The notes beneath the pieces are model-generated. The model had not been told where the DNA came from and did no database searches. It saw nothing but the letters and a program-made list of their open reading frames with translations. A DNA stretch of 64,000 bases. Source: Eurosta solidaginis. Lineage: Eukaryota > Arthropoda > Insecta > Diptera > Tephritidae. This document shows positions 11,641 through 22,625 of this stretch, in pieces (positions within the stretch are counted from its first letter, which is position 1; the number at the start of each line of letters is the position of its first letter). The translations under genes and the position numbers were made by a program. The stretch is from assembly GCF_040869045.1 (NCBI RefSeq), contig NC_090320.1, forward strand, positions 245,582,978 to 245,646,977, read 5' to 3'.

Positions 11641-12217
11641 GGAAGAGTGAACTTTAGGGAAAAAAGTCCGATTTTTTCGGTTGCCACTATCGACTTGATC
11701 AGTGGTAGCGCATACCGAAATTTTTGATCAACCGCAAAAAAAAGTTATGTTAGCATTGCTCATCCATTCATAGGTCTATACGTCAGCCTATATGTTCTAT
11801 AAGTTGTTAAGTTAACTACTATTCAAAATTACCCTAAAAATAGAAAGCTGGCCTTTTGGAGGTGCCTTCTTACGGGTAAACTCAAAAGGTTTGAGCTATA
11901 TGACCTGTTGTTGAAATCTTTAAATAAAAATTGTTTGCTTAAGTTTTAAACAAACTTTAGAATAATTCGACTGTTGTTGGAAATTTGCTTTCCACTTTTG
12001 TTGTAAATTAGTAGAAAACTACACATAAAGGATATTTGGCCAACACGGCGAGCAACATTTATTTCTCATTTCATTTTGGAAAGTGCTAAGCCACTAATTA
12101 TAATATGGAAAATTTTATTAACAAATAAATCGCTTTGATTATAATATAAAAAAAATAAAATTTAAAAAATTCAAGCATTTCTTTTATATATATGTACAAA
12201 AATTAGCGAAAAATGTG
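11641..12217. other. No gene seen
   Basis: AT-rich spacer; no motif recognised on either strand. Confidence 0.4.
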
Positions 12218-12912
12218 TCCTTATATAAAGACATATTCTTGCTGAACTTTAATTTAAAAATTTTGACATAGAAATTGTAAAAATATTTATGAGAAAAAAA
12301 AATATAGCGTACATTACTTGGATTGGAAAGTTGACAGAAAAGGAGTCAACTTATCAATATAAGGGCTGATTACACTCACGACGGCGGTGTAGCCGCCACA
12401 TCTGTCATATTATTTTTAAACATGTTCTTATGAATGTCGTTATTTTAAGCGCGACAGAGCAGCACGACAATCAATCACGAAAGCCATTGTAGACAGATTA
12501 AACCTTAATCTTATTTTAGGAAGCGACAATGAGTGGCGTCCTTTTTATCTTGTCAATAAAAACTAAAATATAGGTAAATTACCAATAATAAAATCTAAAA
12601 TCATTCTTTTGGGCGTTTTTTGAACATAATTAACATGTTTTTTCTAAATTTTTCGCTACTGTTTGCTGTAATTTATATTAGTGGCTGCCGCTTTCGAAGT
12701 AATCAAGAAGCCAATGCTTGGCTACGGCTGTCGTCAAGCTTTGCTTTATTGTGGTTGTGGTCTGTAGATGGCGTGTTGAATGTAATCAGCCCTATATAGT
12801 CAATTAATTGCGCTCTACCTTTATATTTTTTATTTCTATTTAGTGTTTTTACAATTTCTATGTTAACATTTTTAAATCATAGTTCAGCAAGAATATGTCT
12901 TTATATAAAGGA
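12218..12912. mobile_element. Foldback-type element with about 68-bp inverted arms
   Basis: The left arm at 12218-12285 (CCTTATATAAAGACATATTC, TTGCTGAACT, GACATAGAAATTGTAAAAA) is repeated in reverse complement at about 12844-12912. The two arms match at most positions. Between them lie about 70 bases of less similar sequence on each side and a separate MITE. No transposase is present. No clear target duplication could be fixed because the outermost bases of the arms differ. Confidence 0.6.
12362..12793. mobile_element. MITE (432 bp) with AGGGCTGATTACA termini, nested in foldback element
   Basis: The left end AGGGCTGATTACACTCA and the right end (reverse complement AGGGCTGATTACATTCA) form terminal inverted repeats of about 17 bp with one mismatch. 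ATATA flanks both sides (12357-12361 and 12794-12798), so the target duplication is TA or up to 5 bp. A TA duplication would fit Tc1/mariner, but the family is not settled. It lies at the centre of the outer inverted repeat. Confidence 0.6.
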
Positions 12913-12959
12913 AACAGACTACCTGATTCGCAATATACGCTTCGAGGAGGCTTTTAAAG

Positions 12960-13966
12960 CCACAATAGCGGTGACGCAAAGATGTTAAAATGGCGGATGA
13001 GGCGATACATATGTGGACTGATGGTTCCAAACTAGTGGAAAGAGTAGGGTCTGCGGTATACTGTGCTGACCGCGAAATAAATAGATCCTATAGGCTGTCA
13101 GACCACTGTAACGTTTTCCAAGCGGAAGTATTAGCCATAACGAAAGCAGTAGAAGAACTGAAAGAGAAAGCTTAAACTGCAGCCGTGTGAACTTTTATAT
13201 TGACAGCCAAGCAGCAGTTAAGGCAATAATCTGGCATAGCTCAGCATCTTAAAGTGTGTTAGATTGTAAGCAATTCCTGAAAAAATCAGGACGGGGAAAG
13301 CATACACCTACATATATTGGATTCCAGTGAATATCGGAATAGATGGGCATGAAAACGCAAATGAACTAGCTAAAACGGCGTGCTCCGTAGACGTTCCAGT
13401 TAGATTGGACGATATTAACGGAAGGGGTGCACATGATTGACCAAGCGGGAAAGGCGTGGGTCCAAGCGCGGTGCTGTAAGGTATCGAAGATTATGTGGAG
13501 GTCTTATAGATTAAGACTCACAAAGTTGTTTCTATCATTAAAAATAGACTACTGTAGACTTATGACGGCTATTCTGACAGGTCACTGCCTTCTGGCGTCA
13601 CATGACCTTAAATTAGGCTTGGTCAGTGATAGCAGATGTATGAGTTGCGGGTTGGAGGAGGAACTGATCGATCACGTTTTGTGCTCGCAACCTGCCCTTG
13701 CCAGGTTAAGACTCCAACTATTGGGAGTGATATAGCTGTCTCTAGAAGCAGAAAGTGGCATAGGTCCCAGAAAGCTACTAGTGTTTGCCAAGACGACGGA
13801 GTTATTTTATAACATACTTAGGTTCTGGTGTTTGATAGGGTTTTTAAATTTGGTCATTAAAAAAACTTTTGGTAATACTATGGACTCATTCAGCCAATGT
13901 GAGGTCCTCATGGACCGGCCAGTTCAACCTGAGTTAAGTCACAGAGGTTTCCGCAAAACTACGAAA
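12960..13966 (+). pseudogene. RNase H LINE remnant: RNase H plus C-terminal domain
   Basis: From 12990 the frame reads MWTDGSKLVERVGSAVYC, then YRLSDHCNVFQAEVLAI: the TDGS and AE motifs of a LINE-type RNase H with its first catalytic Asp and Glu. It is interrupted at about 13172, continues in other frames (DSQAAVKAI at about 13200; WIPVNIGIDGHENANELA at about 13320), and resumes at 13427-13735 with LTKLFLSLKIDYCRLMTAIL, SRCMSCGLEEELIDHVLC and PALARLRLQLLG. The 3' segment to 13966 (ATGGACTCATTCAG, GGACCGGCCAGTTCAACCT) matches the minus-strand copy at 5.9 kb. Frame breaks and missing reverse transcriptase make it a 5'-truncated fossil. Its 3' edge abuts the Helitron. Confidence 0.65.
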
Positions 13967-14888
13967 TCTTAATATATAAAAAAACACGTGTCACAACATT
14001 TTTGGCCGCGATGGACTCCTAAACTACTAAACCGATTTTGAATTTGTTTTGCACCCCGTGTGTAGTTTGATCTAACTTGAAAGATAGGATAGGCTATATC
14101 TCACTTTATAGTCGCAATATTATTTTATTGCAAATTTTTTTATATTTTTATATGTAATAATAAAATGTTACGTATACGCACCGGCACTCATATGTTCAGG
14201 TGGTTCGGATATACTTCCGTGTAATTGCTTGGTGTTTAATTAAACAACCTGCTTATCAATAAAAATATTATAGCGAATGATATCAAGTATAGCACATCAC
14301 CATGAACGCCAAGAGGGTGGGGGAAGGAGGGGTTTCTGAGGGGGCCTGCGATTTAGAGGTACTATGACATTTTTTTTTAATTCAGGAGAGTCTTTAGTTG
14401 TGTAGGTGATAATTTTCATAGCCCTGGGTTACTAGGGTTTCGAGATATAGGCCAAGACGTGGGCCAGTGAATGCCTAGACAGTGTTTATACAATATGGAT
14501 ATCAAATGAAAGCTGTTGATGAGTGCTTTAGTACAGAGTAATATGTTATCCAGAGACGGACTGGGACTGGGATTAGGACTAGGACTGGGACTGAGACTCG
14601 GAGTGGGACTGGGACTGGGACTGGAATAAAATACATACCACCCTCTGGGACAGGCAATAAGGGATGCAGAAGAATGAGAAGAAATTGAGAGAAGAGAAAG
14701 AGATTGAGAAAGAGATAGAATGTGACGAAGATGGAGATAGATGAAACGAAAAAGACGGAGGGAGGAGTGAATAAAAGGATTAGGAAAAAGTGAAGATGGG
14801 GGAGGGCATAGTCAGACGGAAAAAGCTTATTAAAATGTATGCAGATAGCCCAAATTTAGGACAGAACAACCTCTGACGGGCCTGCTAG
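13967..14888 (+). mobile_element. Helitron, non-autonomous (922 bp)
   Basis: It starts with TC after an A at 13966 and ends in CTAG (14885-14888) followed by T, the canonical A^T insertion. The 3' end has a hairpin-like AGGACAGAACAACCTCTGACGG about 10 bases before CTAG. In the 63-kb relative the same hairpin is the perfect GGCAGA-acaacg-TCTGCC. Inside are one diverged unit of the about 129-bp repeat (14400-14535), a GGGACT-type hexamer tract (14555-14630) and a purine-rich GAGAAAGAGAT tract. No Rep or helicase coding is present. Confidence 0.65.
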
Positions 14889-16039
14889 TCTATTATAAAA
14901 TTATTGATGGGTAAGCATCAAAAACTCGACCAGATGTAAAAAGGTCATTGGTATATACAAGAGATGCCCAAGAAAATGTTGCTATCATAGAGAATGGTGC
15001 CTTTTTTTTATTCCGTGTGTTTGGAACATGGTTTTCCATTTAAGTAGTGGTGTAATGTCTGTATATACTTGGCAAATTTGGGTGGGATTCGTGGATTCAA
15101 AGAGAGTTGTCCCAATGTTTGTCATGCATGGTTAGAAATTTGAGCCTAAATTTTAGACTATTCATAGGTTTAAGCAATTTTTTGAACCTTCTTTGTAATA
15201 AGTTGAAATTGTAAAAGCAGTGGGGTTTGCTTTCTTGTAGAAAGAAAAACATTTTTCGCACATTCCGTATTTGGCACACCGCACGAACACAAACCGGAAG
15301 GAAATTTATCTTGGATTCTTTTTATGTTACGTTTAAACTTCAAACTCGGTTCAATGAATTTTCCTCAAAATTGATATTTCATGTTCACTAGTTATCAGCC
15401 GCATTTATCAACAAAAAAAAAAAAAACACTCAAAAGACTAGCACACACAAACAACGACCCAACATGTAAACATATCTACATAGAAAGGTAAATTGCTGAG
15501 CCATTTAAATTTAGAACACACCTGGTGAGGAGCAATATTTTGGACGCCTATTGTGCTACGAATTTCTATATTAAATTTGAATTTATTAATGTTGCGTTTT
15601 TTAAACTTTCGAAAATTTTTTCCTCTAAGTAAATACATACACACAAAGTTGTGTGATTGATTATATTTGTTTGTTTACAACTGCAACTTCCTTATAAATC
15701 ACTACATTCATACTCCACGTAGCACTTTTTGGGGACTTTTGAATGTGGTTTTGTGTATGTATGCGTGTGCGACGGTGCCAAGCAAAGCAAGAACTGATTT
15801 TCTTTATTTCTGTATATCTATGTATATTTGTATGTATAAATGCATTGTACAAATTTATTTGTTTACACTTCGCGCTCACTTGCGTTGATTAAAGTTCGAA
15901 ACAAACTGATAAGATTAGATAAACGGTAATTAAAGTGAGTAACGAAATATTTGTATGTGATAAATGTATGTACACAATTAAGGTCAAACTGTTGATTATG
16001 TTTGTGTGTTTATTTATAGCTGCAATTTTCGCGAGCACT
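14889..16039. other. No gene seen
   Basis: AT-rich sequence. Several short open frames on both strands at 15097-15888 overlap each other and have no recognisable motif. A poly-A run sits at about 15412-15426. Confidence 0.4.
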
Positions 16040-18600
16040 TTTTTATTTTATTTTCTAGTAGAGAACAATTTTTTTAACAATTTCTTTTTCTTCTTTGAAA
16101 TACTTTTTTAATGTTTCGATTTGCTGAAAATATTTAATTTAATTTTCTAATAAAAAAAATTTTTTTTTTTTTTGTATTTTTGTATTCTTCTAAATCATAT
16201 ATGACTCTACTTTATTTTTGCTTGGATTCCAAGCTAAAAAAACTCACGAAACTTTATCGGAACTTCAAAACACAAAAACAATTTCTATCATGAAAAAGCG
16301 AGACCGGTATTTCCATATAATTAGTGAGTTTGGCATGTTTTTGTCTATGTTTTACATTTTATTTTTACATTAACATTTTTAACAATAAAAACAATGCAAA
16401 TAACACGCGAAAATTATTTCTGTCTTTAATGGTTCACTTTTTTCACAAGAAAGTTGATTTTAATTGTGTTTTTATGCACCAAATTTTCAAACTAAAAACC
16501 AAATTTTCATTTGTCAGAAAAAATAAAGAAAAAGCGGCCGAATGTCAAAAAAACCTATCGAAAAACAAACTCGCTCGTTTGTTTTTAATAAACTAGGTTG
16601 TATTTTTCTTGTATTTCGTTAGTTTTTTGAAATATAGTTTACACACTTACACCAGCACTGAAGCCGTATTAGGAGGGAGTGCGACAAAATGTTGAAGATA
16701 AAATACAAGAAAAAAATACACGAAAATAAAGTAGTGTCATATAGGTATAACACTTGTTTTGTGTTTTTATCTGGGTGAGAAAATGTTATACCTTTCCAAA
16801 TTCTTAAATTATTTAGTTTTATGAAATTTTTCGTTAACACTTTTAAATTTTTTTTTTATTGTAGAGAACAATTTTTTTTTTCTTTTGAAACACTTTTTTA
16901 ATGTTTTGATATTTTGAAATTATTTTAATTTAATTTTCTAATTAAAAAAATTTTTTTTTATTTTTTTATTATTTTTTGTATGTTTATATTCTTCCAACAC
17001 TTGTTTATTGTTTTTATCTGGATGAAAAAATTTTTTATTTTTCCAAATTCTTAAATTGTTAATTTTATGAAATTTTCCGTTAACACTTTTCAATTTTTTT
17101 TATTGATGCAAGTTTTTTTTGTTGGGGCTCTCAAATATTGTTCCTTCTTCTAAAAAAGTTATCTGCAAAACAAAAATTTAAATTTGGTTTTTAAAACTTT
17201 TAAATATATTTTTTTTTTTTTGTATTTTGTAAAAACTTTTCAGTGTTTTGATTTGCAGAAAAAAAAATCAATTTTATTTTCTAAATTCTTTTATTTTGTA
17301 AGCACTTTTTTGTTTTGATGATTTGATTTGCAAAAAAAAAAATAGATTTTATTTTTAAAGATTCTTAAATTCTTTTTAAATCGTACAGACTTTTTAGTGT
17401 CTTGATTTGCTAAAAAATTTATAAATTTTCAAAATTAAAATTTTTTTATTCTTAAATTTTGTTTATATTACTGACCGTTTTCCAGTATTTTTGTTGCAAA
17501 AAAAAAAAAAAAATAAATATATTATTAAATATATCTCCGCAATTCTTAAAAATTATTAAATAAATAAATTTTAATTTTCAATTTCCTTCATGTTATTATT
17601 TGCTCAACCTTTTTTAGTTATTTGCTTTGATTAAAATTTAGATTTTCTAAATTCTTAAATTATTTTATATCATAAACATTTCTTCAGCGTTCTGATTTGC
17701 AGTTAAACAAGTTTAAATATATTTCCCCAATTCTTAAATTTTTTGCAGAAAACTTTAGATTTTTTTTCATATTCCTATATGTTTTTATTTCGCAAATTCT
17801 TTTTTGTGTTTTAACTTATGAAAAACTTAAAATCAAGTTTTCTAAATTCTTAATATTTTATTTTGTTAACACTTATGATTTACGAAAAAACGAAAACTGT
17901 ATTTTTTAACTTCTAAATATTCTTTTGTTTTATATCTTAATCATTAGTTTGGAGTATAGATTTGTGAAAAAATAAATATTTATTTTCTATATTTATAAAT
18001 TTTTTACTTTCGTGAACACTTTTTAGCCTTTTGATTTAAAAAAAAAGTAAAGATTTCAGTAAATTTTTTTTCTTAGTTTGTAAACAATGTTTCAGTGTTT
18101 TTGCACAGGTGTTGCACATAAAATAAAAAGAACCAAAAAAAAAAAATAAATAAAAAAAAATTCTGCAGACAAAACTTGATTATTTTTCAAATTCTTAATT
18201 TATTTTTTTTTCGTAAGCACTTTTTTGGTGTTTGGATTTGCAGAAAAAAAACTGAAATTTTTTTTTTACATTTTTATATATGTTTTTGTTTTGTTTGTTT
18301 TGATTTGAGAAATATTCAAATTTTAGAATATTTTTTAAATTTTATTTTTTAAATTCTTATATTTTTGTTTATTTCGTTAACAATTTGATGTTTTCATTTG
18401 CATAAATATTTCATATTTCATATTTCAAATTCTTAAATGTTTTGATTTGCAGAAAAATTTAAAATTTCTTTTTATTCTTAAATTTTAAAAACTTTTTTAG
18501 TTTTTCGATTTGAAGCAAAAAAGTAAATACTTAAATTATCAAAAAAATTGATTTTTTTAGCTTTTCGATACCAATTTTTTTTTAACCAATTTTGTTTTAT
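16040..18600. repeat. Very AT-rich degenerate tandem array
   Basis: Over about 2.5 kb, variants of one series recur roughly every 90-130 bases: CTAAATTCTTAAATT, TTTGTAAACACTTTTTAGTGTTT, GATTTGCAGAAAAAA. Clear instances lie near 17040-17100, 17220-17290, 17290-17410, 17640-17700, 18000-18060 and 18190-18245. Units are too diverged for an exact period by eye. Open frames in it (for example 17697-17909) are low-complexity. Its origin, as a satellite remnant or slippage product, is not clear. Confidence 0.55.
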
Positions 18601-19454
18601 TTCGGAATTGCTGCCATTGCTTACTCCGGTATATATTTTTTATTGCACAAGTATGCACTTTAACAACGCCTGCGCAGCACCATCATAAATCAAAGAAAAT
18701 ATTCATTAAAAAAAGCTTCCACTTACATTCAAAAATCACTTCAATAATCAATTTGCTATTCGCCCCTGAACTAAAAAACCGGACCATCAAATTCCAATCA
18801 ATTTTTTAACACTCCAAATTTGTCACAAAAACTCGTTAGACGCGTCGTCGCGTAATAACCGCCAATTTTGTTAGAGCGACCAAAAACAGTTTACAGCGCA
18901 GATATTAAACACAAAAGAAACGCGAACAATCCGAATGCACGATTTTGAAACAACTGATGCGCCGCGACCGTAGAGCAGCTTTTTTTGTTTAACGCTGAAG
19001 AAGCGCTTATCCTTTTTAATTGCAACTTCTATTAGATGGCGTTTCACTACCACAACTTAATTCGCGTCTTTACCGTTATCGTAGTAGCGGTTTCAGATGC
19101 CGCAGCACGAACACACATGTAACGAATGCCAAATGACCAGATTTGTTGTGGCGCCTAACATTTTATACACGTGCTGCCGGCTACTGCAGCAAGCAACAGT
19201 GAGTGTACTCTCTTCAAACAATGGGCGTATAAGAGTTTTTAGCGCTCACGACATGTTCGCTCTCAACTTGCGCTAAATTGTTTAATGTTACGTTTCGTTT
19301 TGTATGCATTTTGGTTGTATTTTGTTCGTTTGGTGGGGTTTTTTGCATGCTCTACAATTTGGGTGCAAACAAAAATCAGCTGTTGTGGATGGAGATAGTG
19401 GGGTGGTAGCTATATGTATATGTTTATGATGTGTGTATATATGCATGTAAATAT
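18601..19454. promoter_or_regulatory. CpG-richer unique patch, candidate host regulatory sequence
   Basis: In contrast to the neighbouring array, 18830-19260 is unique-looking and CpG-rich (ACGCGTCGTCGCG at about 18840, GCGCCGCGACCG at about 18960). It contains GAGTGTACTCTC and other GAGA-like motifs near 19200. No TATA box, open gene or splice pattern can be assigned, and I cannot tell the strand. It is the stretch of the window most likely to be host non-repetitive DNA, for example a promoter with a non-coding first exon. Confidence 0.25.
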
Positions 19455-19457
19455 TAA

Positions 19458-20039
19458 TGCGGCAGTTACTCACGAACGTACGTACGAAAAACGTGTCAGC
19501 TGACACGACCTATATTATGAGTGTGCAATGTAAACGAAAACACCGACGTGCAACGCTCGTACGTACGTAGCCCGGAACGTAGAAATCAAAACAATTTTGA
19601 TTTTTTCCGTAAGAACGTGTCAGCTGATCGCTCTCTCACTAGACAGAGTTGCCTAGTAAACTTTTGTGCGCTAATTTTTGACCTTTTGCACTTTTATGCA
19701 AAAACACCTAATTAAAGATTGAAAAATTGTGAAAATAATTCGAAATAATTATGTAAAAGTGCAGATTATAAATATGTAATCTATTTATACTTATTTAATA
19801 TTTATTCCGGCCTTTTACAATATCAAAAATTAAATTGGAAAAAGTTGATGTTTCCATAAGCATGCATGCAAACTGGCCAATGGCAACAGTGCTTTGTTGT
19901 AAACAATACACACACAAATATGTTATGTACATGTACACAGACGCACACATTGATTCCTACGGGCTTGAGAATTCGGTCAAACGTGCTTCGTACGACAAAC
20001 GTCCGTACGTACGGCATACGTCGGTGGGTAACTGCCGCA
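19458..20039. mobile_element. PIF/Harbinger-like MITE, copy 1 (582 bp)
   Basis: The termini are TGCGGCAGTTACTCACG on the left and, in reverse complement, TGCGGCAGTTACCCACCG on the right. They are flanked by TAA at 19455-19457 and TAA at 20040-20042. A 3-bp TWA duplication is characteristic of PIF/Harbinger. Subterminal ACGTACGTACG palindromes occur at both ends. A second copy at 59.4 kb shares most of its length. The open frames inside are not conserved in a way suggesting a protein. Confidence 0.7.
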
Positions 20040-20282
20040 TAAGGGCTTGCCAAGTGATTGAGTATAATAATAATGCCATGTATTTACACTTGCGCGCTCT
20101 TATAAGTAAGGCATTGACCATAAACTCATGTAGAATTTTGGAGTGTATGATAAAGTGGAATTTCCATCGTAATATGAATGAAGTATTTAAACTTTTTCTT
20201 GTACAATAAGGCTGTTTTACTGAGTTATTGGTTTTTATAGCTTGTAGTAATATTACGTTATGAGCAACATTTTCCTGGCTTG

Positions 20283-20452
20283 CTGTGCGCCGCCGTCATG
20301 GTATAGAACCAGATTCTGGCCTACGATACCGAAAATAATGGGTTCAAGTCACGGGTATAGTAGCACTAAAACACTTAGTGAAAAAGTTGTTCGTATGCAG
20401 TTCTTGAGCAAATGCTCCGCATGTGTTTCCCACATTAAAGGCTTCCCAATAG
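20283..20452 (+). repeat. Diverged tRNA-derived SINE, 5' part
   Basis: A GCCGCCGTCATGGTATAGAAC start, a GGGTTCAAGTC B-box-like motif at about 20341, and then AGCAAATGCTCCGCATGTGTTTC followed by ATTAAAGGCT align block for block with the SINE at 26.4 kb. The copy stops just before the hairpin where two other truncated copies also stop, and runs directly into a (GTT)n tract. Confidence 0.45.
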
Positions 20453-20456
20453 AAAT

Positions 20457-20765
20457 TGTTGTTGTTGTTGTTGTTGTTGTTGTACTGTCGATGTTTATCG
20501 CCCTTTGCCGGATATAGTTCCGGAACGTTCCGGTAACAAGCCATATAAAGGTACAAGCCGGATCATTTCGGGAACGCCAGAGCCTCGGTTGCCAGAGAAA
20601 CCTAATTCACCACGGGTTGGTGAGGTTGACAGAGAGGTTGGAGGAGCCATAAATTGCGCTGGCTATCCGTTGAATGGTTGCTTTACACAACCCCTTGAAT
20701 CAATTGGGTATTTTAGTCGCCTCTAACGACAAACGTACCTGCCGTGGGTATCTTCTAAGACTCCT
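20457..20765 (-). repeat. Interspersed repeat with (CAA)n tail, copy 2
   Basis: A GTTGTTGTTG run at 20457-20481 (the tail on the minus strand) is followed by blocks that are reverse complements of copy 1 at 3.9 kb: CCGGATATAGTTCCGGAACG, GCCAGAGCCTCGG, GGTTGCTTTACACAACCCC, GGTATTTTAGTCGCCTC, TACCTGCCGTGGGTATCTTC. Divergence is substantial, with some indels. Confidence 0.55.
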
Positions 20766-20899
20766 AAACCCTTGGACGTAAATTCACCAAGTAAGAATTC
20801 ATCAGCATTGCTGTAGATCGAAATCGGGGTAAAACATGAAGCTAAGCATACATTTTCTAGATGGTAGTATGAACTCTTTCTATAACAAGCTTTTATATA

Positions 20900-21235
20900 T
20901 AACTTTGAAAATTCAAGATAGCTGCTATATAAGACTGGTAGAGTCAGAGGGAGGTCTACTAAAAGGACCATCAACTCCAGCTCTATCTTTCAGACTATCC
21001 GATCATCGTAGGGCTGCAGCTTTCAGCTGTCATGGAAGCCGTGGATTTAATAGGAGCACAAAATTATTGGAAAGGAAATCCTTATTTTTTAGGGACGGCG
21101 AAGCAGTCATCCAATCCATTGGCCTTGGCTCATTCAGGTCTGAACTAACACCATACTATCGCCGATCTCTTTAGCAGGTAGCCTAACATAACTGTGCACA
21201 CCAAACTTGGGTCTCGTTATAAAGTTACTTTGATG
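20900..21235 (+). pseudogene. LINE RNase H fragment
   Basis: The frame reads LSFRLSDHRRAAAFSC, a counterpart of the RLSDHCNVFQAE motif in the 13-kb copy. It continues with an overlapping frame carrying VMEAVDLI, then FFRDGEAVIQSIGLGSFRSEL (the S/D-x-QAVI-S motif of the second catalytic region), and ends near NITVHTKLG. Frame changes and loss of the VPGH signature make it a short fossil. Confidence 0.45.
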
Positions 21236-21237
21236 GA

Positions 21238-21386
21238 ATACTTGTAGGAATCAAAACTTGTGACAGACATACAGAAATGCTGTAAAGGTTATATAAATAT
21301 GACAAATACAATACTTGTAGGAGTACAAACTTGTGACAGACATACAGAAATGCTGTAAAGGTTATATAAATATGACAAAGAGAAGT
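21238..21386. repeat. Two-copy tandem repeat, 73-bp period
   Basis: CTTGTAGGA at 21241 recurs at 21314. The following AAACTTGTGACAGACATACA and ATGCTGTAAAGGTTATATAA blocks are identical in both units apart from a few bases, indicating a local tandem duplication. Confidence 0.8.
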
Positions 21387-21784
21387 AAGTCGTGACCAAC
21401 CTCATCTACAACTGCCTGGGGCTCAGCGGAGTTGGAGCTTCCTTTCTGGATAATATACGAAAAGCGATACCACGACTTATCCAATTTAACTCGTAGAATT
21501 TGATACTATATTCGAGTAATCGGTTTGTTATAGGTATCCCTGCAAAGAAAGTTAAAGTCAGTTGCGCCGTGCTACAGCTTCGCACAAGAGGTTAAATGAT
21601 TTCTTTCGAATTGCTGACAATCGGACAATTACTATCTTAAAGCCGTCTATGACTAATATGACTTCAAACTGTTAAAGGTGGCAGTTGAAAGCACTTCAAG
21701 GGTGTAGAATAAGAACTAGTACCAACCCTTAATCAATAGTTCTGCACTAATTCGGATCTAGTGAGATTTGCTGACGTATCGTTG
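21387..21784. other. No gene seen
   Basis: Unique-looking sequence with a LINE-like flavour (CTGCCTGGGGCTCAGCGGAG) but no frame I can assign. Confidence 0.3.
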
Positions 21785-22625
21785 CTTTCCCATCGGTTTC
21801 TTATCGACTTGTTACAGATGCATCATCGACTTTATGTTGAAGCTTTAAAGGTATCTGTTTGATAACAATACGATAAGTCGTCGATAACAATTTGATAACA
21901 GGTTTGGCAACACTACGATAAGAAATCGATATATTTTCAACAAGAATTCGATAAATTTTTCATAACTAAATGATAAAAAAACAAAAGCTTTTCGATAACA
22001 AATCTATAGATTTTCGATATAATATCGATAGCACGCCGATAAGAAACTGCTAACAGTTCGAAAACGAGTCGATAACTTTTCGATAACAACTGGATAACGT
22101 TTTGATAACAATTCGATAACCATTTGATAACAATTCAATAAAACAATCGATAACACTTCATTAATATTTTGACATCGTTTCGATTGCAAACGTAACAACA
22201 ATTCGTTAAATTTTTTATAACTAACTGATAAAAAATCAAAACCTATAGATTTTCGATAGCACGCTGTTAACACTCCGGAAATGAGTCGATAATAACTGGA
22301 TAACTTTTTGATAACAATGCGATAACTATTTGATAACAATTCGATAAATTTTATGAAAACAATCGATAACTTTTCGGTAATATTTCGACATCTTTTCGAT
22401 AGCAAACTAATAAATCTTCGATAAAAAAGCGATAATATAATATAACAAATATCAATATTAAATTTATTACACATCCATAACAAAATGTAATTTGTCTTTA
22501 CCTAGTCGATAGCAAACCTACTACAAACCGATGACTGGTTGATAAATAATCGATGAGCCAAAACTCGTCGGTAACAAACAAATATTTCCTAGACCATAAG
22601 CCGCTAATACTTCGATAACAAATTG
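21785..22625. repeat. 11-bp GATAAC minisatellite with a higher-order duplication
   Basis: Between about 22066 and 22160, successive GATAAC motifs are spaced 11 bases apart for six or more units (GATAACTTTTC, GATAACAACTG, GATAACGTTTT, GATAACAATTC, GATAACCATTT, GATAACAATTC). The same order of variant units, preceded by CTATAGATTTTCGATA, recurs at about 22235-22410, so a block of roughly 230 bases was duplicated. The 159-codon minus-strand open frame at 22004-22483 is a by-product, with its IELLSKRYRIVI-like repeats mirroring the DNA. Confidence 0.75.

Noticed and set aside
22004..22483. 159-residue protein on the minus strand
   Set aside because: Its repetitive Leu-Ser-Tyr-Arg sequence is a direct reading of the 11-bp GATAAC minisatellite.
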